A stretch of 7,913 bases of DNA from positions 1 through 7,913 of the forward strand of contig JASEGF010000094.1 in NCBI GenBank assembly GCA_030017935.1, read 5' to 3'. Positions 1 to 6,326 of this stretch are shown here, piece by piece; position 1 is the stretch's first letter; each line of letters begins with the position of its first letter. A program made the translations under genes and the position numbers. Source of the stretch: Bacteroidales bacterium. GTDB lineage: Bacteria > Bacteroidota > Bacteroidia > Bacteroidales > DTU049. Below the pieces are notes generated by a model. The model was not told the origin of the DNA and ran no database searches. It was given only the letters and a program-made list of their open reading frames with translations.

Positions 1-53
1 CCTTCTTTAGTAAGAGCAAATATTTTAGTTGGGTTTTTAAATATTTTTTCCAT
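1..53 (-). CDS. 5' end of an unidentified gene cut by the window edge
   Basis: Only the first 17 codons and part of the next are visible, reading MEKIFKNPTKIFALTKEG if the last glycine is completed. An in-frame TAA at 66-68 lies just upstream, so the ATG at 51-53 is the only reasonable start in this frame. A TAnnTTTG promoter-like element ends 15 bases before the start, which supports a real 5' end. It runs in the same direction as all other genes. Too little protein is present to assign a family, and no function is proposed. Confidence 0.45.
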   Translation of the reverse strand, partial: MEKIFKNPTKIFALTKE

Positions 54-68
54 AAAAATAATTTTTTA

Positions 69-76
69 CAAATATA
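69..76 (-). promoter_or_regulatory. Bacteroidetes-type -7 promoter element (TATATTTG)
   Basis: The minus strand reads TATATTTG, matching TAnnTTTG, the known -7 consensus of the Bacteroidetes primary sigma factor. It lies 15 bases before the ATG of the gene leaving the left edge. No TTG-type -33 element is visible at the usual distance, so this rests on the -7 match and its position. In AT-rich DNA such matches also arise by chance. Confidence 0.35.
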
Positions 77-107
77 CAAATTTTTTTAACTAAAAAACTT
101 GATATTA

Positions 108-164
108 TTAAACAATTATTCCATCAATTCTAACTAACATTATATAATCTGGCTCATATTTCAT
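108..164 (-). CDS. Possible 18-codon ORF overlapping the rlmC-like stop (ATGA)
   Basis: The last bases of the rlmC-like gene form ATGA, in which the ATG opens a second frame encoding MKYEPDYIMLVRIDGIIV and ending at TAA (108-110). A four-base ATGA overlap is the classic geometry of translational coupling. Otherwise little supports it: 18 codons can be open by chance, no ribosome binding site is seen, and I do not recognise the peptide. The preceding rlmC-like protein has its full family C-terminus, so this is not an obvious frameshifted tail of it. Treat as a weak candidate. Confidence 0.18.
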   Translation of the reverse strand: MKYEPDYIMLVRIDGIIV

Positions 165-1225
165 AATTTTAATTCCATTAGTACTAGTGTCTCAATATTA
201 TTCGTATATGGCAGAAAATCAAAAAAATGTATGTGATTAATTACATAATGATTTTTTAGATACATTAAATCTTTATTTAAAGATTTGGGATTACAGGATA
301 AGTAAGCTATTAATTTTGGTGGTGATTTTAGTATTTTTTCTATAACTTGCTCGCCCATACCAGATCTTGGAGGATTTACATATAAAGAGTAATTATTGAA
401 AAATGTTGAATTTTCTGAAATAATATGATTAATGATTGTTTCTACATTACCTGTATAGAAATTAGTATTAAATGAATTTTTTTTAGAACATTCTATAGAA
501 ACGGGAGATTGCTCGACTCCTATTATACTCTTGAAATATCGCTTAGCATTAGCAGACATGATACCAATGCCACAATATAAATCTAATAAATTTTCATTCC
601 TTTTTAAATAATCTATTGATATTTGTAAACTTTCAATATGAATTGAGCTAATTTGCTGCTGAAAAGCCAATGGATGATACCAATAACCCAATTCATTTCT
701 GAGGAATATTTCACCATAGATAGGATAAAGATAACTTTTTAAAAAAACTTTATTTCCAGTAGCTGGATTCAAATGTAGATATAAATTAGGGAAATCTCTT
801 TCAGTGAATATATTTTTAGCTAATTCAATATATTGAGGTAGTTTATTATAGTGATCTTTTATCACAAGCACGATGGCATCATCATTAAATAAAATAGATT
901 TTAAAGGAAACTTATCAAAATGTGGTAAAGAATATTTAGTGATTTCAATTAACTCATTTATAGATTCTAAATGCAATGGGCAATTATTGATATTAACTAC
1001 GTCATTATTTTGAATCAATCCGATTTTAGGTGGAATTATGGAAGAATCCACATGTAGAAGGGATTTTTTGCGATAGTGTAATTGATCATGTGGGTGGAGA
1101 GTAATAGATTCATTTTTATCAATTGATAATATATTAATAGCTTTATCTAACTTTTTTGACCAGATTTCTTGATGAGTACCATTAGAAAATGAACATGCAT
1201 TGCATTTGTGATGTATATTACACAT
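161..1225 (-). CDS. rlmC: RlmC-like 23S rRNA (uracil-5)-methyltransferase, Fe-S type
   Basis: Predicted to transfer a methyl group from S-adenosylmethionine to C5 of a uridine in 23S rRNA, in the cytoplasm. The 354-residue protein has the TrmA/RlmC/RlmD architecture. A cysteine cluster C2-x5-C8-x2-C11, with C82 in a CPLH context, should bind a 4Fe-4S cluster. A substrate Gln follows (FQQQ, about 188-191). The SAM loop is DLYCGIG (215-221), with acidic E238 after the next strand. NPPRSGMG begins at 284, the catalytic C311 is in SCNP, and the likely proton-abstracting E345 is near the end. There is no TRAM domain before the cysteines, and NPPR replaces the DPxR seen in RlmD. Both features, plus a length close to the 375 residues of E. 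coli RlmC, favour RlmC. The exact target base (U747 in E. coli) is inferred. An in-frame TAG at 1238-1240 fixes the start. It lies 69 bases after the biotin carrier gene. A weak AATATTTG at 1260-1267 could be its own promoter, or it may be read through. Confidence 0.82.
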   Translation of the reverse strand: MCNIHHKCNACSFSNGTHQEIWSKKLDKAINILSIDKNESITLHPHDQLHYRKKSLLHVDSSIIPPKIGLIQNNDVVNINNCPLHLESINELIEITKYSLPHFDKFPLKSILFNDDAIVLVIKDHYNKLPQYIELAKNIFTERDFPNLYLHLNPATGNKVFLKSYLYPIYGEIFLRNELGYWYHPLAFQQQISSIHIESLQISIDYLKRNENLLDLYCGIGIMSANAKRYFKSIIGVEQSPVSIECSKKNSFNTNFYTGNVETIINHIISENSTFFNNYSLYVNPPRSGMGEQVIEKILKSPPKLIAYLSCNPKSLNKDLMYLKNHYVINHIHFFDFLPYTNNIETLVLMELKL

Positions 1226-1294
1226 AATTAAAACACTCTATGCTCGCAAGTTTATAAAGCAAATATTGTGATAAAAAGAATAAAAATTAGTCAA

Positions 1295-1675
1295 TTATAA
1301 TTTTATTTTTGATTTTTTTGTAGTGCTTATTTCAAATAAAACGTGATCTTTAGCAACTTTATCCCCATTCTTGACATTTATTTTTTTTATCTTACCGTCG
1401 ATAGGAGCTAATACTTTATTATTCATTTTCATCGCTTCTAAGTCGCATAGTACATCGCCTTTGTGTACTTCTTCCTTTTCTTTTACACGAATACCTTTTA
1501 TAATACCAGGGATGAAGGAATATACTAAATGCAAATCTTTTTTAGTATAAGGTTTACGTTTTTTATATTTAGGAGGTATAATAGTGAAATATGTAACATC
1601 ATTAATCATAAATTCTTCAAATTGCTGTGAATTTTCTTTAATATCTTGACTGATATTATTTTCTTGATTTTTCAT
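1295..1675 (-). CDS. Biotin carboxyl carrier protein of an acyl-CoA carboxylase/decarboxylase
   Basis: This 126-residue protein carries the biotin that shuttles CO2 to the carboxyltransferase encoded immediately upstream. The biotinyl domain spans roughly residues 48-117. The signature EAMKM is at 80-84, so K83 is the predicted biotinylated lysine. FIPG (54-57) and a Gly-Lys turn (PIDGKIKK) form the usual folded hammerhead. Residues 1-45 are charged, low in hydrophobic content and unlike a catalytic domain. They lack the Ala/Pro-rich linker of many BCCPs and show no membrane segment, so this is not an OadG-type anchor. The gene starts 11 bases after the carboxyltransferase stop, so the two are almost surely one operon. 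In fatty-acid-synthesis ACC the carrier gene usually sits beside accC. Here it sits beside a single-chain PCC/MmdA-type subunit, which argues for a propionyl-CoA carboxylase or methylmalonyl-CoA decarboxylase role. Confidence 0.9.
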   Translation of the reverse strand: MKNQENNISQDIKENSQQFEEFMINDVTYFTIIPPKYKKRKPYTKKDLHLVYSFIPGIIKGIRVKEKEEVHKGDVLCDLEAMKMNNKVLAPIDGKIKKINVKNGDKVAKDHVLFEISTTKKSKIKL

Positions 1676-1686
1676 AATAAAATATT

Positions 1687-3234
1687 TTAGAATGGAGGAA
1701 TGCCATGTTTTTTTTCAGGCATGATAACTGTTTTATTAGTAGAAATTTGCAAAGAGTGAGCTATGTACATACGAGTATCTTTAGGATCTATAACAGCATC
1801 TATGTGACCATAGGCAGCAGCCACATAAGGATTGGCAAATTTTACTCTATATTCCTCTACTTTCTTTTTTCTCATCTCTTCTGGATTTTCTGCTTCTTGA
1901 ATTTCTTTTTTGAAGATAATATTTGCAGCTCCTTCTGGTCCCATAACGGCAATTTCAGCAGTTGGCCATGCAAAGACAAAATCAGCTTGTAAATGTCGAG
2001 AGCCCATAGCTATATAACCACCACCATAAGCCTTACGTAGAATTATTGTAATTTTAGGAACAGTAGCTTCGCTATAAGCATATAATATTTTGGCACCATG
2101 TCTGATTACACCACTATGCTCTTGATCTACACCAGGTAAATATCCAGGTAAATCTACTAAAGTAATAATAGGAATATTAAAAGCATCACAAAAACGTATA
2201 AAACGAGCTGCTTTATCGCTGCTATCTACATCTAAAACACCTGCTAAATATAAAGGTTGATTAGCGACTATTCCTACAGTCATACCTTCTATTCTTGCAA
2301 ATCCTACAACTACATTTGGTGCAAATAATTCTTGTACTTCAAAGAAAAAGCTCGCATCGGCTATTGCTCTGATAATATCTCTAACGTCATATGGTTCCTT
2401 TTCATCATTAGGAAATATTTTAGAAATTTTATATTCTTTGGTGTCTGGTTCCTCGGCTTCTAACATTTCTGGTTTATGTGAATTATTCCACGGAATAAAA
2501 CTTAATAAAGTTTTAATTTGAGTAAAACATTCAAATTCATTATAAGCGAAAAAATGAGCATTACCACTTATAGAAGCATGAGTACGGGCACCACCTAAGT
2601 CTTCCATAGATATTTCTTCTCCCAATACAGTTTTAATAACCTCTGGTCCAGTGATAAACATTTTAGAAATACCATCAACTACAAAAACAAAATCTGTAAG
2701 AGCTGGCGAATATACAGCACCACCAGCACAAGGTCCTAAAATAACGCTAATTTGCGGTATTACTCCTGATGATATGGTATTTCTATAAAAAATTTCACCA
2801 TAACCAGCTAAACTATTGACACCTTCTTGGATACGAGCTCCTCCAGAATCATTAATACCTATCAAAGGAACTTTCATCTTAAGAGCATGATCCATAATTT
2901 TAGTAATTTTTTTAGCATGCATATATCCTAGAGAGCCACCAGCAACAGTGAAATCTTGAGCATAGATACACACTGGATGACCATCTACAGTTCCAGTACC
3001 TGTAACTACACCATCACCAGGTAAATATTTTTTGTCCATATCAAAATCTTTACCTGCATGCTCTACAAATAAATCATATTCATGAAAAGAATCCTGATCA
3101 AGAATAGCTAATATTCGCTCGCGTGCGGTGAGTTTGCCCATAGATACTTGCTTCTCTATAGCACTCATACCGCCACCTTGTTGAGCATTTTGCATTCGCT
3201 TTTTTAATTCTCGTGTCTTTTGCCTTAATGACAT
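1687..3234 (-). CDS. Acyl-CoA carboxylase carboxyltransferase subunit (PccB/MmdA family)
   Basis: Catalyses carboxyl transfer between biotin on the carrier protein and an acyl-CoA, most likely propionyl-CoA/methylmalonyl-CoA. At 515 residues it is full length for the single-chain PccB/MmdA type. It has two crotonase-like domains: an N half with GGARIQEGV (131-139), GPCAGGAVYSPA (168-179) and GGARTH (214-219), and a C half with DLPGYLPG (361-368), AYGGGY (402-407) and AWPTAEIAVMGPEGA (422-436). The glycine-rich turns at about 131 and 404 are the expected oxyanion-hole regions. The protein ends in KKHGIPPF, like the KKHGxxPx tail of the family. Residue 408 after AYGGGY is Ile, where human and actinobacterial PCC have the substrate-selecting Asp. 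An in-frame TAA at 3253-3255 limits the start to the ATG at 3232-3234, and there is no Shine-Dalgarno sequence. The downstream gene is its biotin carrier; no biotin carboxylase is in the window. Carboxylase versus decarboxylase cannot be settled from sequence alone. Confidence 0.93.
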   Translation of the reverse strand: MSLRQKTRELKKRMQNAQQGGGMSAIEKQVSMGKLTARERILAILDQDSFHEYDLFVEHAGKDFDMDKKYLPGDGVVTGTGTVDGHPVCIYAQDFTVAGGSLGYMHAKKITKIMDHALKMKVPLIGINDSGGARIQEGVNSLAGYGEIFYRNTISSGVIPQISVILGPCAGGAVYSPALTDFVFVVDGISKMFITGPEVIKTVLGEEISMEDLGGARTHASISGNAHFFAYNEFECFTQIKTLLSFIPWNNSHKPEMLEAEEPDTKEYKISKIFPNDEKEPYDVRDIIRAIADASFFFEVQELFAPNVVVGFARIEGMTVGIVANQPLYLAGVLDVDSSDKAARFIRFCDAFNIPIITLVDLPGYLPGVDQEHSGVIRHGAKILYAYSEATVPKITIILRKAYGGGYIAMGSRHLQADFVFAWPTAEIAVMGPEGAANIIFKKEIQEAENPEEMRKKKVEEYRVKFANPYVAAAYGHIDAVIDPKDTRMYIAHSLQISTNKTVIMPEKKHGIPPF

Positions 3235-3264
3235 AATTCTAATTTTTTTGTTTTAATTGAACTG

Positions 3265-3272
3265 CAAATATA
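3265..3272 (-). promoter_or_regulatory. Bacteroidetes-type -7 promoter element (TATATTTG) before the carboxyltransferase operon
   Basis: TATATTTG on the minus strand matches TAnnTTTG and lies 30 bases before the carboxyltransferase ATG, giving a short leader. It is the same octamer as at 69-76. No clear TTG at -33 is found. It would drive the carboxyltransferase and biotin carrier genes, and possibly the rlmC-like gene. Confidence 0.4.
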
Positions 3273-3323
3273 AATTTATTTTTTAAATTGTGATTAATTC
3301 ATTTTTTTAGCAGAAATATATTT

Positions 3324-5690
3324 TTAAAAAAATAATGTAAAAATACTTTTAACTAGTAAAGCCACACCATAAGCTATGATTGTAGGATAAATAGCTGCGA
3401 ATATTGACCACCACCAAGATCCAGTTTCTTTTTTAATAGATGACAATGTAGCTATACATGGACAATAAAGTAATGCAAAAAATAATAAACCCGCTGCTGC
3501 TGGAGGTGATAGTAACTGAGCAATAGAACCTTTTGTGGGCAAGACTATAGATAAGGTGGATACAATAAGCTCTTTAGCTACTGTACCAGTAATAAGTGCA
3601 GATATTATATGCCAATCATACCCCAATGGTTTAAATATAGGTTCTAATACTGTGCTTATTTTAGCTAAATATGAATTAGAAATTCTTTCATGATTTAATT
3701 GATTTTCTAAAGAATCTAATAAAATAGTATTAGCTGGAGTATCAGTAATATTGGTTATCTGATTTTCTATTGCTTTTATATTATCACTTTTCATAGGGAA
3801 GTGAGATAAAAACCAAATTGCAATGGATGCTATAAAAATAGTTGTACCGATTTTTTTTAAATACATAGATGCTCTAAACCACATATGTTTGGCAATAGCA
3901 TTAAATGTGGGCATCCTATATGGTGGTAGTTCCATTACAAATGGAGAAGCCTCTTTAGCAAATAAAAATTTTCGAAACAAAATAGCTACAACAGCAGCTA
4001 TTAATACTCCTGTTAAATATAATATAAATGGCATATATGCCAGTGAATTTGGGAAAAATGTATTAATAATTAACACATAAATCGCCAATCTAGCATTACA
4101 TGAAAAAAATGGATTTATCAATATTGTTATTTTCCTATCTGATGGATTCTCTAAAATTCTAGAGGATATTATCGCAGGCACATTGCATCCAAAACCCATT
4201 ATCATAGGTATAAATGATTTGCCATGAAGTCCTATACGATGCATCAATTTATCCATCAAAAAAGCCACTCTACTCAGATAGCCTGTATCCTCCATGAAAG
4301 CAATAAATAAAAATAAAATGACAATATTTGGTAAAAATATTAATACACTTCCTACACCTGTGATGATACCATCTATTAATAAATCTTTAAAAATTGATGT
4401 GGGCAAAAGTCCAGATAAAAATACTTTAATCCAATCTATTCCTAAACTCATCCAATTTTGCAAAAAACTACCCAAATAAAATGTAGAAAAAAACATGATA
4501 TACAAAAAAGCAAGGAAAATAGGTATTCCCCAAATTTTGTGTGTTAATATTCTATCTAGTTTATCTATACCTTTATCAGAGTCATCTTGTGAATATGTTA
4601 ATGTCTCTTTCAGTGCACCTTTTATGAAACCATATCTAATATCGGTAAACAGAAATTCAGATGGTTGATTATATTGTTTTTCGATACTTTCTATACATTT
4701 ATCTACTATATGTTTCAAAGAGACATACTCATTTCGCTTTATTAGACGAAGAAATTCTGGATCTTTTTCTAACAATTTAATAGCCACGAAGCGTGTAGAT
4801 ATAGCAGATTTAGTGAAATTCGTTTTAGCAATTTCATTTTCAATTTTATCTATACAATTTTCTATAGGAAGAGGAAAATGAACGACACTTTTAACAGTTA
4901 ATTTAGCTTCATATCTATCTATTACGGCATCCAATAGTACATCGATGCCTTTATTTTTAATACCTATTGTGGGAATAATAGGTATCTTAAGCATCTCACT
5001 AAGTGTATCTACGTTTAATTTGGCAGATTTTTTAGATAATTCATCGAACATATTGAGAGCTATCACCATAGGATAATCTAGTTCCATTAGTTGAGTAGTT
5101 AGTAACATATTACGTTCTATGTTGGTAGCATCTATCACATTAATAATAACATCGGGCATTTTTTGAAGTAAATAACGACGTACATAAGCCTCCTCGGGTG
5201 AAAAGACTTGTAGTGAATATGTACCAGGTAAATCTACTAAAGTGATTTTGTAATCTCTATATTCTATAATGCCAGTTTTAGCATCAACAGTTACACCAGC
5301 ATAATTCCCCACGTGCTCATGTGCACGACTAGCAAAATTAAAAATAGTGGTTTTCCCAGAATTAGGATTACCTATAAGAGCCACTTCAATATTTTTACTT
5401 TTTTTTGTGATTAGATGCTTAACATTTGTTGAGAAAGTATCAACATTTTCTAACTCATGCAATTCTTCTTCTGTAGTGATTTCAATATTCATTGCTTCAC
5501 TTCGTCTAAGAGAGACTTTAGATCCCATCACTTGAAACAGCAATGGGTCATTTAATGGTGCTTTATGCAATAGAGTAACTTTTTCATTAGTTTTAAATCC
5601 CATCTCCATTAATCTATGACGAAAAGTCTCATTGCCCCTAATCTTTACTATATAGCCACTCTGTCCAATATCTAAATCATTTAAGGTCAT
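3324..5690 (-). CDS. feoB: FeoA-FeoB fusion ferrous iron transporter
   Basis: Inner-membrane Fe(II) uptake protein of 788 residues. Residues 1-75 form a FeoA (SH3-like) domain, with the typical GxxxxxxRLxEMGF pattern around 19-32. A low-complexity linker follows to about 100. The G domain shows G1 GNPNSGKTT (107-115), G2 GVTVD (132-136, T134), G3 DLPG (153-156) and G4 NMFD (213-216). After a helical guanine-dissociation-inhibitor region (about 265-365) come two Gate halves and further membrane helices (about 388-788). These carry EDTGYLSR (467-474), GCNVPA (501-506, C502), FFSCN (528-532, C531) and YCPC (742-745, C743 and C745). Cysteines at such positions have been proposed to line the iron path. 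A polar stretch at about 632-680 separates two membrane segments. A TAA codon at 5691-5693 directly precedes the ATG, so the start is certain. The FeoA fusion is common in Bacteroidetes. No separate feoA or feoC is visible; iron-dependent repression is likely from family knowledge, and a candidate palindrome lies upstream. Confidence 0.95.
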   Translation of the reverse strand: MTLNDLDIGQSGYIVKIRGNETFRHRLMEMGFKTNEKVTLLHKAPLNDPLLFQVMGSKVSLRRSEAMNIEITTEEELHELENVDTFSTNVKHLITKKSKNIEVALIGNPNSGKTTIFNFASRAHEHVGNYAGVTVDAKTGIIEYRDYKITLVDLPGTYSLQVFSPEEAYVRRYLLQKMPDVIINVIDATNIERNMLLTTQLMELDYPMVIALNMFDELSKKSAKLNVDTLSEMLKIPIIPTIGIKNKGIDVLLDAVIDRYEAKLTVKSVVHFPLPIENCIDKIENEIAKTNFTKSAISTRFVAIKLLEKDPEFLRLIKRNEYVSLKHIVDKCIESIEKQYNQPSEFLFTDIRYGFIKGALKETLTYSQDDSDKGIDKLDRILTHKIWGIPIFLAFLYIMFFSTFYLGSFLQNWMSLGIDWIKVFLSGLLPTSIFKDLLIDGIITGVGSVLIFLPNIVILFLFIAFMEDTGYLSRVAFLMDKLMHRIGLHGKSFIPMIMGFGCNVPAIISSRILENPSDRKITILINPFFSCNARLAIYVLIINTFFPNSLAYMPFILYLTGVLIAAVVAILFRKFLFAKEASPFVMELPPYRMPTFNAIAKHMWFRASMYLKKIGTTIFIASIAIWFLSHFPMKSDNIKAIENQITNITDTPANTILLDSLENQLNHERISNSYLAKISTVLEPIFKPLGYDWHIISALITGTVAKELIVSTLSIVLPTKGSIAQLLSPPAAAGLLFFALLYCPCIATLSSIKKETGSWWWSIFAAIYPTIIAYGVALLVKSIFTLFF

Positions 5691-5711
5691 TTATAAAATT
5701 TAAATATATTG

Positions 5712-5719
5712 CAAAATTA
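5712..5719 (-). promoter_or_regulatory. Bacteroidetes-type -7 promoter element (TAATTTTG) before feoAB
   Basis: TAATTTTG on the minus strand matches TAnnTTTG and lies 21 bases before the feoAB ATG. A TTG occurs upstream at 5735-5737, but the 15-base spacing is shorter than the usual 17-23, so a -33 partner is doubtful. Confidence 0.38.
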
Positions 5720-5770
5720 ATGAATAAAGATCTACAATAATATTAAGCTGATAAATATAAATACATTAAA

Positions 5771-5789
5771 CAGAAAGTAACCTTTTCTG
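5771..5789 (-). terminator. Weak hairpin, possible terminator after the HAD gene
   Basis: CAGAAA (5771-5776) and TTTCTG (5784-5789) form a six-base perfect stem with a seven-base loop. On the minus strand the second arm is followed by TTTAAT, a poor U-tract. It lies about 64 bases beyond the HAD gene stop and before the feoAB promoter element, where a terminator is expected. Stem and tail are both weak, so this is a low-confidence call. Confidence 0.2.
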
Positions 5790-5798
5790 CAATAAAAT

Positions 5799-5836
5799 CA
5801 TTATTTTACTGTATACGATATTTGTTTAAAATAATG
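5799..5836. repeat. Perfect 10-base inverted repeat between the HAD gene and feoAB
   Basis: CATTATTTTA at 5799-5808 is exactly reversed and complemented by TAAAATAATG at 5827-5836. The 18-base centre contains the palindrome GTATAC (5811-5816). It begins 16 bases past the HAD stop and ends about 109 bases before the feoAB start. It could be a rho-independent-like 3' hairpin for the MFS-HAD transcript, but the stem has only one G-C pair and no clean T-run follows. It could instead be an operator for feoAB: the left arm with its flank reads ATCATTAT, like one half of a Fur box, although a full 19-base Fur box is not present. I cannot decide between these. Confidence 0.4.
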
Positions 5837-5852
5837 TTCAATTACAAAAAAA

Positions 5853-6326
5853 TTACAACATAAATTTTTGCAATTCATTAATTGTTTTGTGTGCAGAAAT
5901 GTGCAATATACCTACACCGCCACGTTGTGTCCATTCTTCAATATTTTTTTTCATATCATCGATAAGGAGATGATCATTAGCACTGAAATTTTGCTTTTCT
6001 TTTCTAGTAGTTAAATGATATTGTATATCTAGTCCTAGCTCTTTTTTAATCCATTGTTCCTTGCATTCAATAGCTATTTTTGCCATAGATATAGGCACAG
6101 ATGAAAGAATAATGGGATTATATGGACTTATATACTGCCACAATTCCTTTCCATCACTTTTCCATTGAATACCACACCAAAAGTCCTTTGCACGACTAGT
6201 GATAGAAGCCCAAAAAGACGAATAACCATAAGCATTAATAAATTCTTTAGGATGTTTACCAAATAATTCTATAAATCTACCATCAAAATCAGTTAGCACT
6301 CCATCGAGATCACAAAATATTTTCAT
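5853..6326 (-). CDS. HAD-family phosphatase, 5'(3')-deoxyribonucleotidase-like
   Basis: A 157-residue soluble HAD-superfamily hydrolase. Motif I is DLDGVLTD, with nucleophile D6 and acid/base D8. Motif II is S75 or S76 in ILSSVP. A motif III lysine is probably K89 or K95. Motif IV is LLIDDMKKNI, with D123 and D124 binding Mg2+. The compact size, the short aromatic-rich insert after motif I (about 28-66, FW and W residues) and the DDMKKNIEEW ending resemble NT5C-type nucleotidases and related phage and bacterial proteins. Dephosphorylation of a deoxynucleoside monophosphate is therefore the best guess; the real substrate is unknown. An in-frame TAA at 6336-6338 fixes the start, which lies inside the last codons of the MFS gene. 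The 17-base overlap implies co-transcription and probably coupled translation. General house-cleaning phosphatase is the main alternative. Confidence 0.72.
   Translation of the reverse strand: MKIFCDLDGVLTDFDGRFIELFGKHPKEFINAYGYSSFWASITSRAKDFWCGIQWKSDGKELWQYISPYNPIILSSVPISMAKIAIECKEQWIKKELGLDIQYHLTTRKEKQNFSANDHLLIDDMKKNIEEWTQRGGVGILHISAHKTINELQKFML

Noticed and set aside
1705..1992. 95-codon plus-strand open frame opposite the carboxyltransferase gene.
   Set aside because: It is antisense to a clearly conserved coding region, its protein is Phe/Ile/Ser-rich without a recognisable domain, and no promoter-like or independent evidence supports it.
2131..2155. Tandem ccaggtaaat repeats in the carboxyltransferase gene.
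   Set aside because: They encode the LPGYLPG segment, a normal conserved motif of this family, not a DNA repeat.
2144..5243. An exact 20-base match (ccaggtaaatctactaaagt) shared by the carboxyltransferase (2144-2163) and feoAB (5224-5243).
   Set aside because: In both genes it encodes the heptapeptide TLVDLPG with the same codons. The motif is conserved for unrelated reasons in each family (G3 motif of FeoB, DLPG of the carboxyltransferase), so this is coincidence plus AT-biased codon use rather than a repeat.
3823..5535. Three plus-strand open frames (3823-4080, 4294-4479, 5347-5535) opposite feoAB.
   Set aside because: All lie within the antisense of a full-length FeoA-FeoB reading frame and show no domain or signal of their own.
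5788..5808. Fur box upstream of feoAB.
   Set aside because: Only the second half (about ATCATTAT) resembles the 19-base consensus; the other half matches poorly (about 11 of 19 overall). It is kept as a remark on the inverted repeat, not as a Fur site.
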